NCBI GenBank assembly: GCA_016290835.1
Contig: JAEEVG010000001.1
Span: 90,554 to 154,553 of the forward strand
Direction of reading: 5' to 3'
From: Bacteroidales bacterium
GTDB taxonomy: Bacteria; Bacteroidota; Bacteroidia; Bacteroidales; UBA932
Length of the DNA stretch: 64,000 nucleotides
This document shows, piece by piece, positions 14,841 through 21,990 of the stretch. A program made the translations under genes and the position numbers. Position 1 is the first letter of the stretch. Every line of letters begins with the position of its first letter. The notes under the pieces are model-generated. The model saw only the letters and a program-made list of their open reading frames with translations, did not search any database and was not told the origin of the DNA.

Positions 14841-14871
14841 CCAAAAAAGACCCCGGGTTGCCCCGGGGTCT
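14841..14871 (-). terminator. terminator of module e
   Basis: AGACCCCGGG (14848-14857) pairs with CCCGGGGTCT (14862-14871) around TTGC, and the minus strand continues into a T run. An overlapping alternative hairpin, 14832-14840 with 14849-14857, resembles the one at 17220-17242. Confidence 0.75.
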
Positions 14872-14894
14872 CGGAATCAACAGAGGTTCCCTAT

Positions 14895-16349
14895 TTACTT
14901 GGCGTAGACAGGACGGATCGGCAAACCGCTGTAGCGCTCGTTGCCGAATCTGCGCACTTCAATAGTGGTATTGGGTATTAAGTACAAGCTCCTTGCGTGG
15001 GCCGAGATCTGCTCGTAGTAGGATGAAGACCAGTAGTATCCGAGTTTGCCGACATTGGCCGGGCCTTCACTTTCAATACAGCCTGCGAGGGGAAGGAAGA
15101 TGGTTTTTTCGTTAGGCCCGGTCACAAGATAACCTTTGCTGGCATAGCCGTCATCCGTCGTCTTATACGTCCAAGTGCAACTGGTCCTCAGTTCCGTCCA
15201 CTCATCGTCCGTGGGCATACGGAACTTCCCGCCCAGTGCCGCATAGGCCGCGTCGTCGACATTGCCGTCTTCTTGAAGGGAGATCATGCCGTCGCCGATG
15301 AATGTTTCCCCGTCATACCAGATACCCATTGTCCGACCGTCCGCGTGAGTGTACTTATTGATATAGATCCAATCGTCCTCTCCCTCCTGCATCCATCGGT
15401 AGTTGCCCCAGGAGAAATCGCTCTTGGCAACCGTCTCGCCCCAGGCGAAATAGTCGCCGTAATCCGTCTCTACAGCCGCACCGAGGTTGCATTTCGCCCA
15501 TTTCACACCGCTCGTCAGGCCCAGGTCCACGTAAAGGTCGGATGCGGCGGTCTCAGTCCAGCGGCTGTCGCTCAGGACCGGGAAGTTGTACATCTTGCCG
15601 GCGGTGAGCGCCGAACTGCGTTCCAGGCTGTAGATCTTGTCGTCCGACGCAAGGGTGAAGGTGTAGGCGGTCGCTTCGGGGTTGACGAGCCGTCCGGCGA
15701 AGATGGCGCCGTCAGCATCGGCAAAGCCGCTCAGGCGGGCACCTGCCTGCTGTTCTTCCTCCCGGAGGGTCCCGTCGAAATTGACACCCGTGAGAGCCAC
15801 CGGGCGGACCTGCGGGCTGGCAAAGGTGTATTTCCCTACTGTATTTTCGATACCTGCGACGTGGAATTGTACGAAGTTCTCGGGCTTTTCCAGCGAGAAA
15901 GAGGCCCTCACCGTGGTGCCGTCCACCGTATAGGGCACGCCGGTCTTGGCGAGATAATAGTTAAAGATATGCTCCTCGTCGATCCCAAAGAAATCGAAAT
16001 AACCGTCTTCGATATTAAGAGATGAGATTCCCGGAAGATACACGGCAGTAAGGAGATACTCTTCCAGGTTTTCGAAATCTGAAGACGTATAGGTGTCGTT
16101 GGAAATACCTACGTCCCATCCCTGCGTTTCTTCATTGTAGGAAAATAGGATAAAATTATCCTCGATCCCCTTGAAGAACAGGACAATATCATCACCCTTC
16201 TCCCAGTCGGTCTTCGACGCCTTGGTCCCGGTGACGGTGATCTCGAAATTCATCGGCACTCCGGCAGGGGTCTCCTCCTGGGGAGTCAGTTCCTTGGTGC
16301 AGGAGAGCAGCCCTGCGGCCAGGCAAATCAGCAAGAATGTCTTTTTCAT
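14895..16349 (-). CDS. fimbrillin-like lipoprotein with FISUMP C-terminus (module e)
   Basis: 484 aa from the ATG at 16349 (MKKTFLLICLAAGLLSC, mature CTKELTPQEE). 'GTKASKTDWEKGDDIVLFF' is the family signature. From about residue 290, 'YVDLGLTSGVKWAKCNLGA' begins a complete FISUMP region, continuing through 'FRMPTDDEWTEL', 'LGYYWSSSYYE' and 'GLPIRPVYAK'. In module d only the later part of this region is present. It follows its peptide gene by 16 nt. A longer N-terminal start 11 codons upstream is less likely because it displaces the signal peptide. Confidence 0.78.
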   Translation of the reverse strand: MKKTFLLICLAAGLLSCTKELTPQEETPAGVPMNFEITVTGTKASKTDWEKGDDIVLFFKGIEDNFILFSYNEETQGWDVGISNDTYTSSDFENLEEYLLTAVYLPGISSLNIEDGYFDFFGIDEEHIFNYYLAKTGVPYTVDGTTVRASFSLEKPENFVQFHVAGIENTVGKYTFASPQVRPVALTGVNFDGTLREEEQQAGARLSGFADADGAIFAGRLVNPEATAYTFTLASDDKIYSLERSSALTAGKMYNFPVLSDSRWTETAASDLYVDLGLTSGVKWAKCNLGAAVETDYGDYFAWGETVAKSDFSWGNYRWMQEGEDDWIYINKYTHADGRTMGIWYDGETFIGDGMISLQEDGNVDDAAYAALGGKFRMPTDDEWTELRTSCTWTYKTTDDGYASKGYLVTGPNEKTIFLPLAGCIESEGPANVGKLGYYWSSSYYEQISAHARSLYLIPNTTIEVRRFGNERYSGLPIRPVYAK

Positions 16350-16365
16350 TTTTCTTCCTCCGATT

Positions 16366-16491
16366 TTAGATGTTTTCTTCACCCCATTGGGGATACTTGC
16401 CAGGGCTCAGGGCGATCACGCCCTCGGGTTGCACGTCCAGCACCTCGCACTCCGGCGAGATGTACCGGTCTTTTGTCTGAAATACAATCAT
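16366..16491 (-). CDS. YxxP small peptide (module e)
   Basis: 41 aa beginning MIVFQTKDRYISPECEVLDV, then QPEGVIALSPGKYPQWGEENI. It is identical to the module b peptide through residue 27, after which the two diverge exactly where the 168-bp repeat ends. It is the only family member besides b that lacks Trp as last residue, though Trp occurs six residues earlier. Confidence 0.65.
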   Translation of the reverse strand: MIVFQTKDRYISPECEVLDVQPEGVIALSPGKYPQWGEENI

Positions 16492-16578
16492 ATATTATGG
16501 GTTTGGTAACATCTATATAACAACCAACCTCGAAATTACAGATTTCCTGCCTGAAAACCAAATCTATCCCGCAGACGC
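16411..16578. repeat. 168-bp cassette repeat, copy 2
   Basis: Pairs with 7299-7466; same strand orientation, one mismatch by eye. It includes the promoter and the 5' two thirds of the peptide gene. Confidence 0.9.
16531..16562 (-). promoter_or_regulatory. promoter of module e
   Basis: TTTG (16559-16562), 20 bp, TAATTTCG (16531-16538), identical to module b. Confidence 0.6.
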
Positions 16579-16581
16579 GAC

Positions 16582-16612
16582 AAAAGCCCGGCAGTCCGGG
16601 GACTGCCGGGGC
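16582..16612 (-). terminator. terminator of the DUF3784 gene
   Basis: CCCGGCAGTC (16587-16596) pairs with GACTGCCGGG (16601-16610). The minus strand continues into TTTTG. Confidence 0.75.
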
Positions 16613-16613
16613 C

Positions 16614-16916
16614 TTAATAGTTTTTTTTCTTAGCCCAGGTATTAGCGAAAACTACCGCGGCGACAGAAACGATGACCAAACCTATCCAGAACAGATTCTC
16701 CGCCAGGTCATTCTGCAGCAGCAGGACGAAGTTCAGTGCCGCCAGGGCAAAGTGGAAGCAGGCTACGATGAGCCGCAGGCGTTCTATGTCATACATCTTC
16801 TGTTTTTCAGGGGAAGAAGTATTGTACCCGGCAATGAACCCATCACATTTGCCGCGAAGATAAGCTATCCCAACGAAAACCAGGATTGCTGCGAGAAAGA
16901 TGAGCCACCAAATCAT
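16614..16916 (-). CDS. DUF3784-like small membrane protein
   Basis: 100 aa from the ATG at 16916: MIWWLIFLAAILVFVGIAYL forms the first helix, followed by 'FIAGYNTSSPEKQKMYD', which is the hallmark of DUF3784 ('AGYNT.S..E...YD'). Two more helices follow and the end is basic (KKKNY). Function of the family is unknown. The longer frame upstream runs into the 100-bp promoter repeat and is rejected. The promoter is inside that repeat. Confidence 0.78.
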   Translation of the reverse strand: MIWWLIFLAAILVFVGIAYLRGKCDGFIAGYNTSSPEKQKMYDIERLRLIVACFHFALAALNFVLLLQNDLAENLFWIGLVIVSVAAVVFANTWAKKKNY

Positions 16917-16924
16917 ATAATCCA

Positions 16925-17024
16925 ATTGATCGAAACGAAGATACGCATTTCCGCAGAACTCGGCAAATGTTTGACACGGGTTGGCAAGGTCGTGGAGCAG
17001 TATGCGGTGAAGGCGACAGCCACA
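16925..17024. repeat. 100-bp promoter repeat, copy 2
   Basis: Same as 11055-11154 with one mismatch. Its right end abuts the ybaK relic at 17043. It again carries the C-terminal codons of the 58-aa family on the plus strand. Confidence 0.9.
16936..16967 (-). promoter_or_regulatory. promoter inside 100-bp repeat, copy 2
   Basis: TTTG (16964-16967), 20 bp, TATCTTCG (16936-16943) on the minus strand, 20 bp before the DUF3784 start. Confidence 0.6.
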
Positions 17025-17042
17025 CAAGCATAGCGCGATGCT

Positions 17043-17222
17043 ATGAAAGATGCTATTCTGGAGACCGCCGGGATTCCGTTCGACCTCATTCCCTACGAGG
17101 TCGATGAGAATAACCTGGCGGCGGAGCACGTGGCGGAGCAGTTGGGGGAGCCGATCGAGCAGGTCTTCAAGACGCTGGTCCTACGCGGGGACAGGAATGG
17201 CCTGTTCGTGTGCGTGATGCCG
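17043..17222 (+). pseudogene. ybaK: N-terminal fragment of a YbaK/ProX-type aminoacyl-tRNA deacylase
   Basis: 'GIPFDLIPYEVDE', 'HVAEQLGEPIEQVFKTLVL' and 'FVCVMPG' match the first ~60 residues of Cys-tRNA(Pro) deacylase YbaK. The match breaks at about 17222, where a GC-rich hairpin begins. A matching C-terminal piece lies at 18466-18528 in the same orientation, so the gene was split and its middle (about 80 residues) lost. Non-functional as it stands. Confidence 0.8.
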
Positions 17223-17242
17223 GGGTCCCAAATAGACCCCGG
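17220..17242. other. GC hairpin at the left edge of the ATPase cassette
   Basis: CCGGGGTC (17220-17227) pairs with GACCCCGG (17235-17242). It resembles the hairpin at 14832-14857. There is no T run on the minus strand, so termination of the ATPase transcript here is only possible. Confidence 0.4.
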
Positions 17243-17248
17243 AGTCAT

Positions 17249-18382
17249 TTAGAGCATAAAGTACTGATGTTTCAGCCAATACGCATATATGGGGTCCTGG
17301 AAAGAATAGACTCCGGCGATGTGGTCCAGAATGTCTTTTTCAACGAGCGCCTTTCTCGCACGGGCAATCACCATCGGAGAAGAGAGTTTATATTTCTCCA
17401 TCACGGCCCGGGAAGAAAGGTTTTTTTCCCCTGCGGACATGGCGCGGAGAAGGCACATCTGCTGGTTGGTAAGCGTCTGGGTCATTGTGTCGAACATCAG
17501 ACTGAGCTGGGCCGTGATTGCGGAGTGGGCTTCCTCTACGTCGTCGAACGTGGCGATCTTGTCAGTGCGCAACCATACCTGCTGGGCTAGCTGCTGGACA
17601 TAGTACGGATGATTCTGGACGCGAGCGACAATCTCCTCGCAAACATCATCGTTGATGGCTTTTCCAGTCCTTTCAAATGTACTTTTGATGAATTCCACCC
17701 AGTCCGGAGTCTTGATCTTCTCCAAAAACATGATGTCTCCGAATTTGTAAAAAGGCATGGAGTAATCCGTGAAAACCTCAAGCATCATGTGCCGTTTGCT
17801 GCCGTACAGGCAATAAGCCACGTTCTCGTGTTGCTGGAAGTGGGAGCGAAGCTTTTTCTGGAACGCGAGCGAATCGTCAAAAGAGGCGATATTTTGGAAC
17901 TCGTCGATACAGACGACGATGCGGAGTTTTTTCTCTACGGCTATTTTTTCAGCGAGATCAAGGATCTCGTCCGGACTCCTCCGGAGTTCTTCCATGTTGA
18001 GTTCGACGGTGAGCTCACTTGTCGGGTCGCCTCCAAAAGATAGTTTGGGGACGAAGCGGGACAGGAAGCGGGTTGCATTTGCGACGGCCTCCTCCCATTT
18101 CGTCGCGGTAGATTTGATGATACTCTGGGCCAAGGCCGTGTAGAACTGCTCTTCCGAGCGCACATTAAAGAGATCGACCCGACATATACGTAAGTCCCCG
18201 TCTTCTTGCATGGCAATCGTCGCCGCCTTGAAAACGAGGGAACTCTTCCCCCATCGTCTTGGAGAGATAAGAATGGTGTTGATGAGAGACTTGAAATTAG
18301 TTACAAGGTGCGCTGTCTCCTCTTTCCGGTCTGTGAAGTTGTTCTCCTTGGCAAGCCTGCCGAACACAAAGGGGGTTTTCAT
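17249..18382 (-). CDS. AAA ATPase (ATPase_2-like)
   Basis: 377 aa. MKTPFVFGRLAKENNFTDR is the typical start of this P-loop family, 'SPRRWGKSSLV' (about residues 40-50) is Walker A, and 'LRIVVCIDEFQNIASF' (about 153-168) is Walker B. The C-terminal part after residue ~290 looks like a winged helix ('LLRAMSAGEKNLSSRAVMEK'). Bacteroidales carry many such stand-alone ATPases of unknown role, some linked to mobile or DNA-binding functions. The gene sits between the two halves of a broken ybaK and has its own promoter. Confidence 0.85.
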   Translation of the reverse strand: MKTPFVFGRLAKENNFTDRKEETAHLVTNFKSLINTILISPRRWGKSSLVFKAATIAMQEDGDLRICRVDLFNVRSEEQFYTALAQSIIKSTATKWEEAVANATRFLSRFVPKLSFGGDPTSELTVELNMEELRRSPDEILDLAEKIAVEKKLRIVVCIDEFQNIASFDDSLAFQKKLRSHFQQHENVAYCLYGSKRHMMLEVFTDYSMPFYKFGDIMFLEKIKTPDWVEFIKSTFERTGKAINDDVCEEIVARVQNHPYYVQQLAQQVWLRTDKIATFDDVEEAHSAITAQLSLMFDTMTQTLTNQQMCLLRAMSAGEKNLSSRAVMEKYKLSSPMVIARARKALVEKDILDHIAGVYSFQDPIYAYWLKHQYFML

Positions 18383-18402
18383 AAGGCGTATATTCTTTCT
18401 CG

Positions 18403-18434
18403 CAAAAATAATAACAATTATTGATATATCAAAA
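18403..18434 (-). promoter_or_regulatory. promoter of the ATPase gene
   Basis: On the minus strand TTTTG (18430-18434), 19 bp, TATTTTTG (18403-18410). Two copies of the palindrome GATATATC (18423-18430 and 18438-18445) flank the -33 element and could be an operator. Confidence 0.6.
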
Positions 18435-18465
18435 GATGATATATCGGTTTTTGTGTTATCTCTTC

Positions 18466-18528
18466 CTGGTCAAAATCGACCCGCAGGCACTGATCTCCTT
18501 CATCGGCGCAGAGATATACCCTCTGTAG
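18466..18528 (+). pseudogene. ybaK: C-terminal fragment of the broken ybaK
   Basis: In frame: LVKIDPQALISFIGAEIYPL and a stop. This fits the last strand and helix of YbaK ('..L.P..L..F.GAE...L'). Same strand as the N-terminal fragment at 17043, with the oppositely oriented ATPase gene between them. Confidence 0.55.
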
Positions 18529-18532
18529 AATA

Positions 18533-18913
18533 CTACCAGCGGTCTGAGACGCGGGTGATGCGGGTGAGTTTCAGGTCGAGGCAGAATACTTTGTCATAGC
18601 GTTCCGGGACGCCGTCCGGATTCAGCGCCGTGAAGCGGTGGTGCGTCATCCATCCGTCGTGTTTCAGTTCGCTGGGAGACAGGGCCGGGGTCCGGAGTTC
18701 TCCCGCCCCGGATTCGTCCGGCCGGGGCGGGATATAATTCGGATTGCTGTACGTCTTCGATATCTTGTCGAACGACACGGGCTCATAGCCGGGGAATTCG
18801 TCCGGCCGGTCCTGGCAGTACTGGATGATCAGGTCCTGCGCCTTCTGCTGCTTGCAGGCGGAAACCGCGCCCGCCCCAACGATAATGACGAGCAATAAGA
18901 AAAATCTTTTCAT
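18533..18913 (-). CDS. small lipoprotein, unknown function
   Basis: 126 aa with signal MKRFFLLLVIIVGAGAVSAC. The mature part contains 'YCQDRPDEFPGYEPVSFDK' and a Pro-rich stretch, ending LKLTRITRVSDRW. No domain is recognised. Its start overlaps the stop of the ion-channel gene by 4 nt (ATGA), so the two are translationally coupled. A deleted copy of the gene occurs at 14765-14840. Confidence 0.65.
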   Translation of the reverse strand: MKRFFLLLVIIVGAGAVSACKQQKAQDLIIQYCQDRPDEFPGYEPVSFDKISKTYSNPNYIPPRPDESGAGELRTPALSPSELKHDGWMTHHRFTALNPDGVPERYDKVFCLDLKLTRITRVSDRW

Positions 18914-19704
18914 AATACCTTCTCTGCTTTTTGTTTCTTGATTTCCTCGGTCAGCAGGTCAATCTTTTCGTTCAATAGCTGGACCTCGGCTTCCAGATTG
19001 TCATTGTTGTCCTTGACCATCGCGTCCACGAAGATCGAGTTCACCAGCGATAGTCCGATGATGCCGCCGAAAATGAGGATCAAAACGAAATAGATACGCA
19101 CGCCGACCACTCCGCCCGGCGACATCGAGGCCACCAGGGCATCGGGTATCTCATACCACCCTTCTACGGTACAGAGACGGAAGGTCGAATAGACCGAGTC
19201 CCACGGCGTCCCGAAAAATTGCGGGGAGATGTCCTTAAAGAGGGCGCAGTTGAACAGGGAGATGACCAAGATGAGGATCAGGAAGCCGGCGAAGATCGGG
19301 AGGGAGTCCCGCATCGCCCGGCCCAAGCCCTTCATCGTCGCGGAGAAGTTCGGGAAGACGTGGACCAGGCGGAAGATTCTGAACACGCGCAAGATTCTGA
19401 GAATGAGCAGAATCGAAAGGTCCAGCATGTGGGTGGGGACGAAATAGGCGACAAGGGAGGGTATCGAGAGGATGACCAGGGTCCCGTCCATCCGGTTCCA
19501 GTTGGATGACCAGTATTCTTTGAAGCCCAGTTGCCGGAGCTTGATCGTCATCTCGATGATGAAGAAGATCGTGCAAAGGGCATCGATGACATTGATGAGG
19601 GGGGAGTGAACCCGGCCTTCCTGCAAAAACAGGATGACGGAGTTGATCAGGATGACCAGGAGGACAACCCGCTCGGAGGTGAAAATGCTCTTTCGCGTCG
19701 ACAT
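18910..19704 (-). CDS. bacterial voltage-gated ion channel (NaChBac/NavAb type)
   Basis: 264 aa with one six-helix domain: S1 about 12-28, S2 40-56, S3 75-90, S4 97-114 with arginines at 103, 106, 109 and 112, S5 136-156, pore loop with TVEGWYE at 179-185, S6 203-226, then an acidic heptad-like helix to the C-terminus (tetramer coiled coil). The filter matches the T-[LV]-E-[SG]-W plan of bacterial sodium channels, with Gly where NavAb has Ser. Inner membrane. It lies in an operon between a secreted hydrolase and a small lipoprotein. Confidence 0.9.
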   Translation of the reverse strand: MSTRKSIFTSERVVLLVILINSVILFLQEGRVHSPLINVIDALCTIFFIIEMTIKLRQLGFKEYWSSNWNRMDGTLVILSIPSLVAYFVPTHMLDLSILLILRILRVFRIFRLVHVFPNFSATMKGLGRAMRDSLPIFAGFLILILVISLFNCALFKDISPQFFGTPWDSVYSTFRLCTVEGWYEIPDALVASMSPGGVVGVRIYFVLILIFGGIIGLSLVNSIFVDAMVKDNNDNLEAEVQLLNEKIDLLTEEIKKQKAEKVL

Positions 19705-19722
19705 AATGCAGCTGATTTCTGG

Positions 19723-21156
19723 TTATCGGGCGTCCTTGACCCAGTGCATCACGGCGACGGCGTCGTCGATGTTCTCGATGAAGTCGGCGGGTTTGGTGAT
19801 CCCCTTGGCATTCCAGATATTCATATCGGCGAGCGGCTCGACCACGGTGCCGCTTTCGTCGAAGCGGCCGTCGGGACCGATCAGGCCGGTCGTGTTGAGG
19901 CCCCACTGGCGGGCGAGGAAGGAGTAGGCCGCCTGGCGCTTGTCGAAGTCATAGTTGTGCTGCCCCAGCGGGAAGTGTACGCTCTCAAGCCGGTTTTCGG
20001 CCCCGTAGAAGCCGTAGATCCGCTTGACATAAGGGACCTCGATTTCGGGGTTCATGGCGGTCCAGTCGCCCCCGTCGGAGACCAGCAGCATCGGGCGCGG
20101 GGCGCACATCGCCGCAATCTCGGGGTTGGAGGTGCCGCCGCCGCTCAGGGGCAGAAGGGTACCGCTCTCGCATTCGCAGCCGCCCGCGAAGTACGAGGAC
20201 ATCATCACCACGGGGATGGAAAGGGTAATGCGGTCGTCGATGGCGGTGACGAACATGCTCTGGCTGCCGCCGCCGGAGCATCCGGTGATGCCCACGCGAG
20301 TCGGGTCGACTTCCTTGAACGTCAGGGCATAGTCCAGGAGCCGCTCGGCGCAGAGGATGTTGTAGGGCTGGGCCAGGCCGGTGTGGTGGTAGGCGATGTC
20401 GAACTGCGGGCTGGGGCCGTTGCAGAACATGCTGAAAGACACCGCGATGCAGCCCATGCTGGCCTGCATGGCGCAGCGGCGCTGCACCACGTCGGAGGCG
20501 TGTCCGGCGTCGCTGTGGCCGTGGGGGTTGATCACCAGCGGGTGCGCGCCCCGGGTGGTCTTGGCGGGAGAGTAGATGGCGCCGAAGGCGTAGAGTCCGG
20601 GGAGGATCTCGAGGGCCAGGTCCTGCACGGCGTAGCGGCCGTAGTTGCGTTTCTTGGATAGGAAAACCTTGCCGTCGAAGTGTTCCGGCACCTTGTCCAG
20701 GCCGACGCTGTGACGGATGTCGGCCTTCAAGATGGCCTTCCTTGCTTCCCAGGAGGCCTGGCTGTCGTATTTGGCGGACAGATAGTCCAGCAGGGCCTGC
20801 CCTTCGAAGGGGTTGCGGCGGGAATGCCTGAAGCGGGCGACGCTATAGTAGGGGTTGCCGTTGCCGTTGTTCCATTCGGCGTTGTAGCCGAAGGGCCAGA
20901 GCAGGGCCTCGAGGGTCTGTTCGATGTCCCAGGGGCGGATGCGGAAGTCGGCGAAGTCCACCATCAGGTCCTCGGGGACGCTGCCGGCGTTGATGCGCAC
21001 GCCGAATTGCTCCGCCACGTCGGCGAGCACCTCGCGCAGGGGCCGGGAAAAGGTGTTGACGTACTTGGAGAGGTCGGGCTGCGCCGGCTGCTGGGCGGCT
21101 GCCGTCCCGGCGGAAAGCATCGCGGCGAACAGGATCGCCAGAAAGGTCTTTCTCAT
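19723..21156 (-). CDS. secreted alpha/beta hydrolase with N-terminal STN-like domain
   Basis: 477 aa with signal MRKTFLAILFAAMLSAGTAAA. Residues ~32-85 ('FSRPLREVLADVAEQFGVRI', 'LEALLWPFGY') look like the STN/secretin-N fold, here without a TonB barrel. The rest is an acetylxylan-esterase-like hydrolase: 'PLVINPHGHSDAG' (oxyanion region), 'VGITGCSGGGSQSM' with the nucleophile Ser (G-C-S-G-G), and 'FPLGQHNYDF' with a likely catalytic His. Possibly an esterase acting on plant or mucin glycans in the periplasm. It is 1 nt downstream of the lipoprotein gene 21158. Confidence 0.75.
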   Translation of the reverse strand: MRKTFLAILFAAMLSAGTAAAQQPAQPDLSKYVNTFSRPLREVLADVAEQFGVRINAGSVPEDLMVDFADFRIRPWDIEQTLEALLWPFGYNAEWNNGNGNPYYSVARFRHSRRNPFEGQALLDYLSAKYDSQASWEARKAILKADIRHSVGLDKVPEHFDGKVFLSKKRNYGRYAVQDLALEILPGLYAFGAIYSPAKTTRGAHPLVINPHGHSDAGHASDVVQRRCAMQASMGCIAVSFSMFCNGPSPQFDIAYHHTGLAQPYNILCAERLLDYALTFKEVDPTRVGITGCSGGGSQSMFVTAIDDRITLSIPVVMMSSYFAGGCECESGTLLPLSGGGTSNPEIAAMCAPRPMLLVSDGGDWTAMNPEIEVPYVKRIYGFYGAENRLESVHFPLGQHNYDFDKRQAAYSFLARQWGLNTTGLIGPDGRFDESGTVVEPLADMNIWNAKGITKPADFIENIDDAVAVMHWVKDAR

Positions 21157-21157
21157 A

Positions 21158-21727
21158 TTATTCTTCTGTTGCTTCTTCGGTGTCTTTTCCGACGATCTGA
21201 AGGTAGCCGGGAATGGCGCGCCCGCCGGCTTTGTGCAGGTCTTTGCGGTCGTTGCTCAGGGTGATCACCTCGAGTCCGGGGGTGATGCTGACATAGGCGT
21301 TCGAGAGCTCCGTGACGGTGGTTTTGGTCTCAGCCCGGCCGGTGAAGACATAGTCATAGTAGGCGACCTCGTCCAGGCGCCCTTCCATCGTGGCCTTGAG
21401 ACTGTCCAGGGCTGCCATTACTTCGCGGGTGCGCAGGATGGCGGTCCGGTGGCGCTCGGCGTTCTTCGGTTTGCGCTGGGCGATGTAGTTGTCGAAGAGT
21501 TTGGTTTCCTGGCTGAGTTTGAGGTCGAAGACGTTCTGCCGGCGCTCGAATTCGGTGCGGAAAGTCGTGGAGTCGATTTTCTCGATCTTCGTGAGGCGGA
21601 AAGTTCCTTCCTGGCCTTGGAGGATGTAGGCGCCCAGGGTATCCTGGAGGGGGTCGGCTTCCTGTTTACAGGCGCAGGCGAGCAGGCAGAGCAGGGCCGG
21701 GATCAGGGCTTTGATGAAAAGTCTCAT
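21158..21727 (-). CDS. lipoprotein, unknown function
   Basis: 189 aa from the ATG at 21727 (MRLFIKALIPALLCLLACAC, mature CKQEADPLQD). The mature part is helical with charged heptads ('RRQNVFDLKLSQETKLFDNY') and ends in acidic residues. It is the first gene of a four-gene operon (this gene, STN-hydrolase, ion channel, small lipoprotein). A promoter-like pair lies at 21765-21796. No family is recognised. Confidence 0.65.
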   Translation of the reverse strand: MRLFIKALIPALLCLLACACKQEADPLQDTLGAYILQGQEGTFRLTKIEKIDSTTFRTEFERRQNVFDLKLSQETKLFDNYIAQRKPKNAERHRTAILRTREVMAALDSLKATMEGRLDEVAYYDYVFTGRAETKTTVTELSNAYVSITPGLEVITLSNDRKDLHKAGGRAIPGYLQIVGKDTEEATEE

Positions 21728-21764
21728 GTTCGTCACATCTTGGTTATTCGCAAAACACAGATTA

Positions 21765-21796
21765 CAAGTTTACGAATAATCACGGAAATAACCAAC
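21765..21796 (-). promoter_or_regulatory. probable promoter of the channel operon
   Basis: On the minus strand GTTG (21793-21796), 20 bp, TAAACTTG (21765-21772), one mismatch in each element. It is 38 bp before the start codon at 21727. Confidence 0.4.
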
Positions 21797-21845
21797 AGCC
21801 CCCCGATGCCTGCCTTTCCGCCCAAGAGCGGCGGGAGGGGCAGGA

Positions 21846-21900
21846 CGCCGCCTCGCATTCGCGAGGCGGCGACCGCCCGACCACCACCGCCGTCGGGCGG
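21846..21900. other. two adjacent GC-rich hairpins
   Basis: CGCCGCCTCG (21846-21855) pairs with CGAGGCGGCG (21862-21871), and CCGCCCGAC (21873-21881) pairs with GTCGGGCGG (21892-21900). They lie in the gap 21737-22038 behind fabI and before the channel operon. No T runs follow. Nothing else is seen in this gap besides the REP doublet. Confidence 0.45.
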
Positions 21901-21990
21901 CCAATTCCGCGTGTAATTGTCAACTACTTCCTCATCACGGTCTCCACGGGTGGGGTGGGAATCGGGGTCTGGGGCACCCGGGCGGGGGTA

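Noticed and set aside
16614-17129. 171-aa version of the DUF3784 protein
   Set aside because: The extra N-terminal part is encoded by the 100-bp promoter repeat; the family start is the ATG at 16916.
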